Assembly (NCBI GenBank): GCA_016776925.1
Contig: JADHSL010000002.1
Location: 61,438 to 125,437 of the forward strand
Direction of reading: 5' to 3'
From: Pirellulales bacterium
Lineage (GTDB): Bacteria; Planctomycetota; Planctomycetia; Pirellulales; UBA1268
Length of the DNA: 64,000 nucleotides
Positions within the stretch are counted from its first letter, which is position 1. Every line of letters begins with the position of its first letter. Made by a program: the position numbers and the translations under genes. Of the stretch, positions 17,719-28,036 are shown piece after piece. The notes below the pieces were generated by a model. The model was given only the letters and a program-made list of their open reading frames with translations, was not told where the DNA came from and made no database searches.

Positions 17719-19062
17719 ATGTTAACTCGACGTGACATTCTGAAGAGTCTTGGTATCTCGCCAACTGTACTGCCTTTCCTCAGCAATCTTTCAAGCATGG
17801 CAGCAGACGCTAATGGTGCGCAGGAAACAAAGCGAAGACTCGTGATAGTGTTTACTCCAGATGGTGTCGTAAAAGAGAATTTTTGGCCGCGAAGCCAAGG
17901 TTTGTTTAGTCCCGATATACCTCCTACCCAACACGATGCACTCCCATCCATTCTCACCCCATTTGAATTCCTCAAAGATCAACTACTTCTTATCAAAGGG
18001 GTTGATAATCAAATCCGTGGTGATGGAGACGGACACATGCGGGGCATGGGGTGCCTCCTGACTGGCATTGAACTCTTTCCGGGAAACATTCAAGGAGGCA
18101 GCCATACTCCTGCCGGCTGGGCAAGTGGGAAGTCTATTGACCAAGAAATTGCTGAACACCTGCAAAAAGACATCACAACGACAACACGGTTTCATTCACT
18201 CGAGTTTGGTGTACTCGTTCCTAATAAGGCTGACACATGGACACGAATGGTCTATGCGGGGCCAAATAAGCCACTCGCACCGATTGATGATCCTTACCAG
18301 ATGTTCAAAAAGCTTTATGGCAAGACCAAGGACCGAGAAAGCTTGAAAAGCATTCTTGATGAGGTTCGTGGCGATCTTTCCAAACTTGCAAACCATCTGC
18401 CTTCCGAAGACCGTCAACTTCTTGAAGAACATACGGACATGGTCCGACAATTTGAACGTGAACTGAAGAAAAGTGAAGTAGACGATGCTCACCCAACGCC
18501 CACCCTCGAAGAAGGAATCATTGAGCAAAATGAACAGATGCCAAAAATAAGTCGAATGCAAACCGAACTACTTGTGTCAGCATTTCAAGCTGACTTCACG
18601 AGAGTAGCGACCCTTCAATTCACAAATTCGGTTGGGCAGGCAAGTATGACCTGGCTTGGGATTCAGGAACGACAGCATACTCTTTCGCACAAACCAAACT
18701 CTGACACAGATGCTCAAGAAAAACTTACAAAAATCAATGCTTGGTATGCTTCAGAAATTGCACATCTTGCCCAGCGGCTAGCTGAAACACCAGAGCCGGG
18801 AGGAAGTGGGTCCATGCTCGACCATACGACCATCCTTTGGACAAATGAGCTTGGAGAAGGCAACTCGCATTCTCACAAAGATATCCCATGGGCCTTTATT
18901 GGCAGCGGACTTGGATTCAAAGGTGGCCGAATGGTAGACGCTGGTGGTGTACCACATAATCGGCTGCTGCTATCCATTGCTCATGGCATGGGTCTTACAA
19001 ACTTGTCTCAATTCGGTAATCCTGACTTCTGTAACGACGGGCCCATCCAGGGATTATCCTAG
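17719..19062 (+). CDS. DUF1552 family exported protein
   Basis: A 447-residue protein with a twin-arginine style leader ([10 protein letters not shown] at residues 3-12), so probably exported folded by Tat. It carries the conserved DUF1552 segments [33 protein letters not shown] and [19 protein letters not shown], the last resembling sulfatase or phosphatase-like metal sites with clustered His. It lies 134 bp after the c-haem gene. These two families co-occur throughout planctomycetes, so they probably work as a pair. Function unknown. Confidence 0.92.
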   Translation: MLTRRDILKSLGISPTVLPFLSNLSSMAADANGAQETKRRLVIVFTPDGVVKENFWPRSQGLFSPDIPPTQHDALPSILTPFEFLKDQLLLIKGVDNQIRGDGDGHMRGMGCLLTGIELFPGNIQGGSHTPAGWASGKSIDQEIAEHLQKDITTTTRFHSLEFGVLVPNKADTWTRMVYAGPNKPLAPIDDPYQMFKKLYGKTKDRESLKSILDEVRGDLSKLANHLPSEDRQLLEEHTDMVRQFERELKKSEVDDAHPTPTLEEGIIEQNEQMPKISRMQTELLVSAFQADFTRVATLQFTNSVGQASMTWLGIQERQHTLSHKPNSDTDAQEKLTKINAWYASEIAHLAQRLAETPEPGGSGSMLDHTTILWTNELGEGNSHSHKDIPWAFIGSGLGFKGGRMVDAGGVPHNRLLLSIAHGMGLTNLSQFGNPDFCNDGPIQGLS

Positions 19063-19450
19063 TTACATTTTGATATCGGCAGTTTTCTTTTGTCATAAAA
19101 CAAGTCCCCGCATAGGGGCGTACGTGCTTGATAAATTTGGTTTCGATGGAAAGAAAAAAATGCTGTAATAAATTCATTCTGTGATTACCTTCAATCATCA
19201 CGCGTCAATCATTACTCACTTGGGAAACATCCATTGTCGGCATGACACGCCCTCAACATGACAGGCAAGAGAGAATTCGGAGCACATTCACCACTCGACA
19301 TAGTGGTGTCCTCATCCTTCAAAATAGTGCCGTGCCCAGCAGTATTGCACCGCTGGTCCCACAAAAGGATAGGCGATCCTCTGGACTATTCTTTCATCAG
19401 AATCACGGAACTTCACTTCAACACAACACTATCTGGGCAGCGTAAAAATC
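19063..19450. other. Intergenic region before fhcB
   Basis: A 388-bp gap between the DUF1552 gene and fhcB. It contains a short CCCC/GGGG hairpin around 19106-19118 that could end the upstream transcript. Short open frames here show no family resemblance. I see no tRNA or clear promoter. Confidence 0.5.
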
Positions 19451-20749
19451 GTGAACTCATTGAAAGACAATTCAGCCGATGGATCGTTCTATGAAGGCCG
19501 CAGCAAACAGATTGTTTGTGGTGGCTGCGAATTACTTTGTGATGACGTAACCACTCAGAGTATTGAATCTGGTACTGGATGCGCGGTTGCCGATAATTGG
19601 TTTGCCCATAGTGAGTTACAATCAGAATCAATGATTGATGGCAGAAATGCGTCATTGACTGAGGCCATCGACATAGCTTCGCAGCGACTGCTGTCAGCAC
19701 GCCGAACGCTCGTAACTGGTCTTGTTTCAACAACGCTCGACACAATTCAGATTGCCTGCGCACTAGCTGAGTGCACACACGCTTCAATTGATGCCAATGC
19801 ATCTGAAAATTCCATTCTTACCGCACCAACAGCAATCCGGGTTGGTGGCGTGACCGCAGACTTTGAAGAACTGCGTGACCGTGCCGACTTGGCTGTCTTT
19901 TGGGGCTGTGATCCAAGAGCCGATTTCCCTCGTTTTATTGAGCGATTCATCCAACCTGTGCCACACGATGCCAGTCGGCGCACCATCAGCATAGGGCCGA
20001 CACCAGTACTTCTGCCATCTTCACATAATCTTCATTTTTCGGTCCCTGAAGATCAGCTGGTCAGCCTGGCTCGTCTCGTGCATGCTCAAGTCAAAAAAAA
20101 ACCAACGGGCAAATCATTCAGCAATCTTGAGAACATTGCCGTTCAACTCACGAAATCAATAGACGCTGCTCGTTGCATAGGCATTATTTCTACAAAGACA
20201 GTCGAACAGACAGGTCTTGTTGGCTGGAGCCTCACACACCTCATACGATCACTTGCCCACCGGAAACCTTCTTTTGGAATTCGACTAAACGCGGAGGCAG
20301 ATGCAGGAGGTGGTAACTGTGCCGGAGCTTCTACTGTTTGTACCTGGCGGTTTGGTTCACCCGGTGCAATTCCAGTCGCATCCAGCGCTGGAAGCGAGTT
20401 TTTGCCCGCAGAGGCTGACGCTCAAAGGCTCATTGAACGAGATGAAGTTGATTGCATTCTCATTATCGGTCGCTTACCCTCCCGAATCGAAGACTTGCTG
20501 ACTATATCCCCAAAACCAAAAACAGTCATTCATATCTCTGATACATCTTCTCTACCAAAATATGAAAATAGCATTTGTCTTGGTTGTGCTAGCCTCAGCC
20601 GCTCAACCGAGGGTGACATGCTGAGATCCGACGGCAGATTAATCACCTTACAACCGTTCGCCAAGTCGCAGAAACCTTCCATTCAAAAGGTTTTGAATGA
20701 CTTACTGAATAAATTAGCCGTTGAGACACAGCGTAGGAGTACACCATGA
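19451..20749 (+). CDS. fhcB: Formylmethanofuran dehydrogenase-like subunit B (Fhc complex)
   Basis: A 432-residue FwdB/FmdB homologue. The N-terminal CGGCELLCDDV corresponds to the Cys-rich start of the archaeal subunit, and WGCDPRADFPR is typical. The region equivalent to the Mo/W-binding Cys in the archaeal enzyme reads IDANASENSI, with no Cys, which fits the bacterial Fhc complex that moves the formyl group without redox. The start is GTG at 19451, and the stop overlaps fhcA by ATGA. Role: formyltransferase/hydrolase complex of tetrahydromethanopterin-linked C1 oxidation. FhcD is not in the window. Confidence 0.85.
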   Translation: MNSLKDNSADGSFYEGRSKQIVCGGCELLCDDVTTQSIESGTGCAVADNWFAHSELQSESMIDGRNASLTEAIDIASQRLLSARRTLVTGLVSTTLDTIQIACALAECTHASIDANASENSILTAPTAIRVGGVTADFEELRDRADLAVFWGCDPRADFPRFIERFIQPVPHDASRRTISIGPTPVLLPSSHNLHFSVPEDQLVSLARLVHAQVKKKPTGKSFSNLENIAVQLTKSIDAARCIGIISTKTVEQTGLVGWSLTHLIRSLAHRKPSFGIRLNAEADAGGGNCAGASTVCTWRFGSPGAIPVASSAGSEFLPAEADAQRLIERDEVDCILIIGRLPSRIEDLLTISPKPKTVIHISDTSSLPKYENSICLGCASLSRSTEGDMLRSDGRLITLQPFAKSQKPSIQKVLNDLLNKLAVETQRRSTP

Positions 20750-22293
20750 CTGACGTATCTCCTTCTTTTTCTCCATCAAACTTTCACGATCCATTTGTTC
20801 TCGTTGGTGGAAATGTCCATGATCCCAAGAATGGCCACGACGGCGCCGTTACCGACATTTGGGTTGAATCCGGACGAATAGTCTGTCCTCCAGGTGATAC
20901 GAAACGGTTTCGTCAAATTGACGCAACGGGTCTAATCGTCATGCCTGGTGGTATTGATCTACATAGCCATGTTGCGGGACCAAAAGTAAACACTGGTCGT
21001 TGTATGTCACCGCAGTTGGGCACCCATCGTCGGAGACAGAACCAGCCCAGTGCTATTCCGACTATTCACGCAACAGGTTCGCTCTATGCATCACTTGGCT
21101 ACACCACGGTTTTTGATGCAGCGATTGCGACGGGCGCAGCTTCGCTTGCTGCAATGGAGTTGAATGATCTACCTATCCTCGATAAAGGATTTTACCTGCT
21201 TGCGGCTGATAATGACGAGCTCCTGAACGCTCTTGAAGACGGACAGCCTGACGTCATTCAGCGCTGCGTATCTTCTATTGTTCGTGCTGGCAGTGGGTGG
21301 GGCGTGAAGGTCGCAAATCCTGGTGGTGCTGCGTTTTGGAAAGACAGTCGTGGAGACCATCACGATCTCGACACGCCCCTCCCGGGAAGAACCCTAACAA
21401 GTCGAAAACTTCTTGAACGACTAGCCGTAGGAGTCCAAGCTGCTGCACTCCCTCACTCACTCCATATCCACACTTCTCACCTCGGTCTTCCCGGAAATTG
21501 GCGGACACTTTTTGAAACCATGCAGACCCTCGATGGCATACCTGCTCATCTCGCTCATGTACAATTCCATAGCTATACGGGTGGTGATCTCGATCCAGAC
21601 AGCTTTGGTTCTGGAGTTTCAAAGCTTCTCGATTGTTTTCACGAGAATAAAAATCTCACCCTCGACGTGGGGCAGATACTTTTTGGTGAAACCGTGGCTA
21701 TGACTGGCGATCCAGAGGCGGCCGAGCACCTTGCTCACACAACCGGCGTTCCCTGGAGTTCCCATGATCTCTGGCTCGAGGGTGGTTGCGGTGTTTTGCC
21801 AATTGAATACAAAGAAAAAAATCTTATTCATTCATGGCAATGGGCCATTGGCCTTGAATGGTTTCTATCAGTTGATGACCCATGGCGAGTTGTACTCTCT
21901 ACCGATCACCCAAACGGCGCTCACTTCACGGCTTACCCTATCCTTATGCAACTCCTTGGTGACGAAGGCTTTCGACGAGAAGCGTTTCGTCGTATTCATC
22001 CAGCCGTTCAAAAACATTCACCACTTGCGTCTCTTTCTCGGGAATATTCGATCCAAGAGTTATGCATTATTACCAGAGCAGCGCCAGCAAAAATTGCAGG
22101 CCTACCCCAGAAAGGACATCTCGGTGCCGGTGCAGACGCAGACATCACTTTGTATCGACCAAATCGTCAACTAGCCGAAATGTTTGCGATGCCCGCTGCT
22201 GTTTATAAGTCTGGGAGACTTGTAAATGAAAACGGACACTGCCGATTCCTGTCTTCTGGACAACATTTAAAAGCGTCCATGCTCGATAACTGA
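20746..22293 (+). CDS. fhcA: Formylmethanofuran dehydrogenase-like subunit A (Fhc complex)
   Basis: A 515-residue amidohydrolase-fold subunit. Metal ligands are visible as HSH (residues 73 and 75) in MPGGIDLHSHVAGPKV, later His in LHIHTSHLG and HLAHVQFHSY, and the catalytic Asp in STDHPNGAHF. The family hydrolyses the formyl group from the methanofuran analogue to formate. It is translationally coupled to fhcB by ATGA. The C-terminal GAGADADITLYRP is typical for the amidohydrolase fold. With fhcC at 37.7 kb it indicates an H4MPT-dependent C1 pathway. Confidence 0.93.
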   Translation: MTDVSPSFSPSNFHDPFVLVGGNVHDPKNGHDGAVTDIWVESGRIVCPPGDTKRFRQIDATGLIVMPGGIDLHSHVAGPKVNTGRCMSPQLGTHRRRQNQPSAIPTIHATGSLYASLGYTTVFDAAIATGAASLAAMELNDLPILDKGFYLLAADNDELLNALEDGQPDVIQRCVSSIVRAGSGWGVKVANPGGAAFWKDSRGDHHDLDTPLPGRTLTSRKLLERLAVGVQAAALPHSLHIHTSHLGLPGNWRTLFETMQTLDGIPAHLAHVQFHSYTGGDLDPDSFGSGVSKLLDCFHENKNLTLDVGQILFGETVAMTGDPEAAEHLAHTTGVPWSSHDLWLEGGCGVLPIEYKEKNLIHSWQWAIGLEWFLSVDDPWRVVLSTDHPNGAHFTAYPILMQLLGDEGFRREAFRRIHPAVQKHSPLASLSREYSIQELCIITRAAPAKIAGLPQKGHLGAGADADITLYRPNRQLAEMFAMPAAVYKSGRLVNENGHCRFLSSGQHLKASMLDN

Positions 22294-22301
22294 AAAAATT
22301 T

Positions 22302-23453
22302 TTATGAATCCAATACTGCAAGCAACTTGCCCAAAGATGTCTCCTTGTTAAACATCTCTTCTGCCCGTCGCTGGGCTGCTGAGGCACAGCGTGTTCGTAA
22401 TTTTTCATTTTCAAGTAACTCGGTTGCCCGACGGGCGAACTCACTACCAGGGTCCGTAGGCACCAGGATCCCTGCATTGCTATCACCGAGCACGTCTCGA
22501 CTCGTTGGCGTATCAATCACGACAGCTGGGATACCGTGCGATAGCCCTTCAAGCAAACATCCACCGTACGCAACAGTCCCAGACTGAAGAATCAGTTGGA
22601 CGTGCCGAAACAGGGATGGAAGGATAGGCAGATGATCAAACCAATGGATTGAGTCCTCTACTTCCTCGATCCATGCACGTCGCTGAAGCCGTCGAAGAAG
22701 CTGACCGCTCCCTACAACAATGTGCTCTACATCATCTCGAGCAACGGCCATTTGGTCAAAACCCCAAATGAGTCTATCGATACGTGATTGTGCGATCAGT
22801 GGAGCCACACAGAGTGTCCATTTTTTACCTGGATCTAAGCCGATCTGTGAAGCCAATAGCTCTCGATCGATCATTTCATCAAAAGCAACGGCTGCGGGAG
22901 GTACAAAGTGGATGGATTGCAATAGCTCCATTCTTTCACAGGCATGCAAAACCGATTCTCCCATCACAATTATTTGATCTGCTCGAGCGACCATTGCAGC
23001 TTCCACCACAGTCAGTGATGGCTGCGATACGAGCTGAATATAACGCCACGAGTGCCCCGAAAGCCTTGCCAGAAATCGTGCACTGCCGACAATTATTGCT
23101 GTCTCAACACCCCATCCAATCACAACCTGGGGCTGCTCGTTCCGAATAATTTTGGCCACGTGGAAGGTCACCAAAACGCGTACGGCTGACCTCTCATTCA
23201 CGACACACACTGTAGCTCCTACTGCTTGAAGCCGCGTCGCGAGGCCACCACCTGAAGATAGAAGAACAACGCATACTCGATGACCGGCGGCTACCATTCC
23301 TGCTACAGCAAGTTCTATCTGACGGCCGTTTCCTACCGGACCATAGTCACAGGCAACCAGCATGTATGTTTTTTTCGAGTGATTCACCATTTTCAACTGG
23401 CTGCTCTGGATAGTGTTTGAAAATATATCCCAACCCCACAATGACTTATACAT
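22302..23453 (-). CDS. GT-B glycosyltransferase (GT4-like)
   Basis: About 383 residues with a Rossmann-type N-terminus (MLVACDYGPVGNGRQIELA) and a C-terminal sugar-nucleotide site of GT4 type (GTVAYGGCLLEGLSHGIPAVV, split as GGCLLEGLSHGIPAV around residues 310-325). A terminal helix (EMFNKETSLGKLL) is also typical. The ATG at 23453 is 7 nt after the hpt stop, so reinitiation is likely; an ATG at 23390 gives a more usual N-terminus and cannot be excluded. Donor and acceptor sugars are unknown. It could serve envelope polysaccharide synthesis. Confidence 0.8.
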   Translation of the reverse strand: MYKSLWGWDIFSNTIQSSQLKMVNHSKKTYMLVACDYGPVGNGRQIELAVAGMVAAGHRVCVVLLSSGGGLATRLQAVGATVCVVNERSAVRVLVTFHVAKIIRNEQPQVVIGWGVETAIIVGSARFLARLSGHSWRYIQLVSQPSLTVVEAAMVARADQIIVMGESVLHACERMELLQSIHFVPPAAVAFDEMIDRELLASQIGLDPGKKWTLCVAPLIAQSRIDRLIWGFDQMAVARDDVEHIVVGSGQLLRRLQRRAWIEEVEDSIHWFDHLPILPSLFRHVQLILQSGTVAYGGCLLEGLSHGIPAVVIDTPTSRDVLGDSNAGILVPTDPGSEFARRATELLENEKLRTRCASAAQRRAEEMFNKETSLGKLLAVLDS

Positions 23454-23460
23454 CAACGCA

Positions 23461-23982
23461 TCAAAAAATCACCGGTAAATCCATCAGGCAAATCTGAGGT
23501 AAATTGCGCCACGCACCGTTATGGTCTAGACCATAACCAACTACAAACACATTCGGTATGTCGAATCCCACATAATCTGGATTCATAACCACCTCAGCTC
23601 TACTTTTTTTACGCAAGAGAACGAGTGACTTGACTGAAACTGCACCCCGAGCATAGATCGCCTCAACCAATGCAGACATTGTTCGTCCGGTATCAAAGAT
23701 GTCGTCGACAAGTAAGACGTGCTTCTGAGACACATCGGGTAATAAATCGAGATGAAGATTCAGTTTTCCAGGAGTTGTTTCGACCCCCCGGTAACTACTT
23801 GCCGAGACCATCCCCACTTCTATCGAGCCATCAAGCCTTCGCAAGAGATCCGCGACGAGCATAATACTGCCAGTAAGGACGCCTACAAGAACAAGAGGCT
23901 GATCGCCTCGATCATTTTGCACAAGAGCAGCAAGCCGATCGACACCATCTGACAATTCCTCACGAGAAAGTAAAACTTCCAT
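23461..23982 (-). CDS. hpt: Hypoxanthine phosphoribosyltransferase
   Basis: A 173-residue purine salvage enzyme that makes IMP/GMP from hypoxanthine/guanine and PRPP. The PRPP-binding motif VLLVDDIFDTGRTM (residues about 93-106) is clear, and VGVLTGSIMLVADLLRR and PDYVGFDIPNVFVVGYG match the family. The ATG at 23982 has a strong AAGGAG 7 nt upstream, which decides the start over the longer frame. It is followed after 7 nt by the glycosyltransferase gene. Confidence 0.95.
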   Translation of the reverse strand: MEVLLSREELSDGVDRLAALVQNDRGDQPLVLVGVLTGSIMLVADLLRRLDGSIEVGMVSASSYRGVETTPGKLNLHLDLLPDVSQKHVLLVDDIFDTGRTMSALVEAIYARGAVSVKSLVLLRKKSRAEVVMNPDYVGFDIPNVFVVGYGLDHNGAWRNLPQICLMDLPVIF

Positions 23983-24085
23983 TATGATCTCCTTACACGA
24001 CACGATCACTTAGTTTATTTTGTATTTAAGTGTCGCAACTTCTCATCAGAACGTTACCTGATCCAACAATAATTCAAAATCTCAT

Positions 24086-24856
24086 ATGCCAGCAAACGCC
24101 TCTACTGATTGGACATGTTACTCAGTTGCTGGCCACTCATGTGAACTATTTACACCACCTACTATTCTGGAACCAGGGCGTATCCTCCTCTACCTTCACG
24201 ATCTTCAGGAACGATCACCAAAAGACTTTCCAGCACTTTACAAGGCACTCGAATCTACAGGACTCCCAGTCCTTGCTCCTCGCATAGGACGAACGTGGTG
24301 CCTTCAGCAACAACTGAACCGCTTTGACAACACAATGAGTGCTGAGGATTACATCTTGGGTCCTATTCTCGATGAGTGCCATCGCATCACAGGCGCAACC
24401 TCAGGAGGCGTCGGACTATTGGGCTGCGAGATGGGAGGCCAGGCGGCCCTTCGACTGGCATACCGTCATCCAGATAAATTTCCAATAGCCGCAGCAATTG
24501 CACCAGCAATCGACTTCCATCTTGGCATGCGGCATGGACACGATTGGGCTGACGGCGAATTGTTCGATACGCTCTGGGAGATTTTTGATGAGCCCGAACA
24601 GGCGAGACAAGAAACTGCTATTCTCCATGTCCATCCGCTTAACTGGCCACGCCACCAGTGGCTTGTCAGTAGTAGTAACGACGCAAGATGGCACGATGGT
24701 GCTGTCCGATTAAGCAGTAAATTAATAGCACTTGGTATTCCACACACTGCGATCCTAGACGAGAACACTCACGAAGATCTCGTGTCCGCTTTTGCTGATG
24801 ACGCCATATCATTTATTATGAAATCGCTCGAGGCTGAAGCGAGACGTGTCAGTTGA
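24086..24856 (+). CDS. Esterase-fold alpha/beta hydrolase with Glu at the nucleophile position
   Basis: A 256-residue protein of the esterase D type fold. The nucleophile elbow, normally GHSMGG in this family, reads GCEMGGQAALRLAYRHP near residues 112-128, so Ser is replaced by Glu. The other triad members appear present: Asp near SSSNDARWHDGA and His in ENTHEDLVSAF. Either the protein is not a classical serine esterase, or it uses an unusual mechanism. No signal peptide, so cytoplasmic. It stands alone between minus-strand genes. Confidence 0.82.
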   Translation: MPANASTDWTCYSVAGHSCELFTPPTILEPGRILLYLHDLQERSPKDFPALYKALESTGLPVLAPRIGRTWCLQQQLNRFDNTMSAEDYILGPILDECHRITGATSGGVGLLGCEMGGQAALRLAYRHPDKFPIAAAIAPAIDFHLGMRHGHDWADGELFDTLWEIFDEPEQARQETAILHVHPLNWPRHQWLVSSSNDARWHDGAVRLSSKLIALGIPHTAILDENTHEDLVSAFADDAISFIMKSLEAEARRVS

Positions 24857-24967
24857 ATCGGACATGAAAGCTGACCAATAAAATGAGATATCTCTGATGG
24901 TGGGCACCACGCAATTGGTGAGCAGCAGCGAGCACGTATCACGATATTCGTTTAATTACATGTCGCA

Positions 24968-27900
24968 CTAACGTGGTATTTGTGGCAAATTTGCCCCACC
25001 GATTTGATCTAGGTCAAGGTATCGAGCATCTTTTACTTCAACACGATTATATTTTCGCCAATAGAGAATCTTTCCGGCTGACGCACTCGATGTTGGCCCG
25101 CCCACTCGATCTTGACGAAAAAGCTGGGCATCACTCCTGCCATCACCCTCAAACACGAGAAGATCTTTCACCTCACTAAACGAAAGTCGTGCACTACGTG
25201 CCGTGAACGAATCACCCTCAACAAGCACATTCCCTCCGGCTGAAAGTTCGACTGAACGCCCTGGTACCCCCGGGACAGAAGGTGCCTGACCGATACCCAA
25301 GGTATCACTCGTCACCGCAATAGCCTTCTCAGGAAGCCCTCTGGGATCATGAAGATCAAGGCTCGCGTCCCATGTATCAACAGGTCCCCATATGGTTTCC
25401 ACGCGTTGCTGAAACTCCATCTGCCGCTGATTCATATTGCCTATAAAACCTCTCTGAAAGTCAACGCCAAGAAAAGTCACACCTGAACTCTCAGATGACT
25501 TGGGAACAGCTGGTTGCTGTCGTAACTCTTGCCCCGGCAGCCCAGGTGTACCCATAGGAAGTCCACCTTCGCCTCTGCGGGTACTCGTTAATCGACCCGG
25601 CCCCGTTCCTCGAACATCTCCTGTTAACCTGTCAAAGAAGAGATTCCGTACAAATAACTTTTCAAGAGACTCCAGATTTCCATCAACCTCAGATGTGCTA
25701 CTTATCTGAACGCCATCCCCACACTTAATTTGAGCGATATCAGTCTGCTGGGATGGAACTGCACTCTGCTGCCGGCTGAAGTCCACAGGATGTGTAAAGA
25801 TACAATCAAGTAATCCTGCTTGCAGTGATACACCTCCACTGGCCGTTTGAACCCGGTCAACAAAGCGGGCAGTCTGTCCGTTAAAATCCATTCTGCCCTG
25901 CCAGGTAATAACTAGAGGTTGAGCAACTCCTGATTTTTCTTTCATTTGGGTTTGGGGAACGCCGGAACCTAAAAGGTCAAATGAATCCAAACCAACTCCC
26001 GCGTCAGCAACAGGAACCGTCAATTGTCCGCCGCCATCAACAGCAACTCGATTTTGACCACGATCGAACTCTATTAGTGGGCCTTCGAGATCAAACTGAT
26101 CGCTCCGTACAGTAGCCGGACGCCCAGATACAACTGCTTTTGCATCAAACTGCGTGGGGCTCGTCACTTGCAACTGATCTCCACATATTTTTAGACGAGG
26201 CTCTCCTTTATTTGCACTTGAAGCCTGTTCGAGAAGCTGAACCTCGCCTTCGAGCGACATCTCCTGTAATTCATTCTGGTTCGGTGAAAGAACAACAAGC
26301 CCACGAATAAGATTTCCTGTTGCGAGCAATTTACGATCAGCTGAAACAGGTGGCCGAATTGCAGGAATTGGTTGATGGATATTCTGTCCTGCCACGCTTT
26401 GCGTTTTTCCTGCGTTGGTACGTACATCAACTTCACTGGCAACAGTTCCTTCAGGCCCCTGCCCTTGTTGCACACTACCCTGCAATTCAGACTCTCTTCG
26501 AAACCAGATTTCCATGCGATCTGTACGAGCCGCAACCTCTGGAACATCTACTTCGACAACACCACGAACGAGCATGCGTAGAGGATTTAATGAGGCCACC
26601 TTCGGCAAACTATTGGTCGTTGAGCGTACGGTTGGCTGAGTAGGAGTCTGCTCAAACCAAAAATGCATTTCTGCACCGGTGAGCTTACCCTGCAAATCAA
26701 CAGACACTTCAGCTTGACCGGATATTGAAGCAACATGCCCCGTTTCATCTGGACGAATCCGCAGCCATTTTTGCCACCGAGATTCAATCGCTAGCTGTTT
26801 CTCATCCATTGCCCGAAGCCATCCAGGACCAATCGCCATTAACGAACCAATTGTATTGTCTTGACCAGGCGTGTAATCAACCGATTTCGCCTCAAGTTCA
26901 ACCCCAGTCGCATGAATTGAGACCGGGTCCTCTCCATCGAGCAGAATTCTACCCGTTTGAAGTTCATACCCAAGGCGATCAGCTCGCACTTCAAGCCCTG
27001 CAGATGGACTCTGAACCCACACCGGCGAGCCACTGGCTTGAATTTCAACAACCTCCAAACCACTCGATGGATCTTCTTCCATCTGCTGTTCGGCCTCACC
27101 TAAAACAATGGCGAGCACATCACAGGAAAGATGATCTCCTCCGTGTTTTGGCGCACCCCGGCGAACGTCAACGGCGTCTTCAAGAGTGATTACATTAGCT
27201 GAAAGATTTGCGGTCAGTCCACCATCACACTTCACCAGAACGGGCTGTTCTTCTGTTTCGGATTGAGACATGAGATCACTCGATCCAGGTACTACTCCAG
27301 TTGCCAGACCTTCTAAACGCAACTCCACTTCTCGCTCAAGTCGTATCGTATCGATACCACCTATATTAGGGCCGTGGCCACCCCCTGCTTGACTTGGTAG
27401 AAGTGTCGCCACCAACCCCTGACCTTTGCCAACAGACCGCCCAAAACGAAAATCAACTTTTTCATTTGTATGAATTTCAAATTCATCGAGCTCGAGGTCA
27501 CGTGTAACAAGTTCGATATCATCGTTTGCACCGACGGAACTTTGAGTCCCACGAATAGTTACTTGGCCTCGCAAACTACCTCCTACAAGACGAGCCAGTC
27601 TCCCTGCACGTAAATCAAGTGGCTCATCGAATTCAAGAACTGCGCCCTGTGGTGCGCGCAGCAAAATAGTGCGACCCTTCTCCGAATTCGCTCGTCGCTG
27701 GCCATCGGGTAGAACAATAACCGTACAGGGGACAAGATTTACACGACCGTCCGGCAGGGAGTGATACTGCTTAAATAAAAGTCGCATGCCGCGGCTTTCC
27801 ATTACAATTGGTTCTTCATGCTCCCACGCACCTGGAGGAAACAGTTCTCTCACGGCCTCGAGTCTGCGGTCAGCCCGAGCACGAATAGCTGCAGCCTGCT

Positions 27901-28036
27901 CTGGGGTCAACTCCTCAACACGCACCGTCTCACGATAACGAGGCTCAACCCAAGGGACGACTGCTAAACGGTACAGCCCCGCCGTCGCCAAGACTACGAG
28001 AAACACTCGCACGGTACGTCCTAATCGGTGTTCCAT
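24968..28036 (-). CDS. Giant LptC/LptA-like envelope protein
   Basis: A 1022-residue protein with a single N-terminal membrane anchor (about residues 10-30, VFLVVLATAGLYRLAVVPW) followed by a very long beta-rich extracytoplasmic region with repeated phrases of the kind RADRLGYELQTGRILLDG, AKSVDYTP and ARSARLSFSEVKDLLVFEG. These resemble the OstA/LptA/LptC beta-jellyroll in which each strand pair describes a modified layer. Its start shares one base with the kdsC stop (TGATG at 28034-28038). In E. coli kdsD-kdsC-lptC-lptA-lptB is one locus, so position supports a role in LPS transport. Far longer than any usual LptC or LptA. Confidence 0.8.
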   Translation of the reverse strand: MEHRLGRTVRVFLVVLATAGLYRLAVVPWVEPRYRETVRVEELTPEQAAAIRARADRRLEAVRELFPPGAWEHEEPIVMESRGMRLLFKQYHSLPDGRVNLVPCTVIVLPDGQRRANSEKGRTILLRAPQGAVLEFDEPLDLRAGRLARLVGGSLRGQVTIRGTQSSVGANDDIELVTRDLELDEFEIHTNEKVDFRFGRSVGKGQGLVATLLPSQAGGGHGPNIGGIDTIRLEREVELRLEGLATGVVPGSSDLMSQSETEEQPVLVKCDGGLTANLSANVITLEDAVDVRRGAPKHGGDHLSCDVLAIVLGEAEQQMEEDPSSGLEVVEIQASGSPVWVQSPSAGLEVRADRLGYELQTGRILLDGEDPVSIHATGVELEAKSVDYTPGQDNTIGSLMAIGPGWLRAMDEKQLAIESRWQKWLRIRPDETGHVASISGQAEVSVDLQGKLTGAEMHFWFEQTPTQPTVRSTTNSLPKVASLNPLRMLVRGVVEVDVPEVAARTDRMEIWFRRESELQGSVQQGQGPEGTVASEVDVRTNAGKTQSVAGQNIHQPIPAIRPPVSADRKLLATGNLIRGLVVLSPNQNELQEMSLEGEVQLLEQASSANKGEPRLKICGDQLQVTSPTQFDAKAVVSGRPATVRSDQFDLEGPLIEFDRGQNRVAVDGGGQLTVPVADAGVGLDSFDLLGSGVPQTQMKEKSGVAQPLVITWQGRMDFNGQTARFVDRVQTASGGVSLQAGLLDCIFTHPVDFSRQQSAVPSQQTDIAQIKCGDGVQISSTSEVDGNLESLEKLFVRNLFFDRLTGDVRGTGPGRLTSTRRGEGGLPMGTPGLPGQELRQQPAVPKSSESSGVTFLGVDFQRGFIGNMNQRQMEFQQRVETIWGPVDTWDASLDLHDPRGLPEKAIAVTSDTLGIGQAPSVPGVPGRSVELSAGGNVLVEGDSFTARSARLSFSEVKDLLVFEGDGRSDAQLFRQDRVGGPTSSASAGKILYWRKYNRVEVKDARYLDLDQIGGANLPQIPR

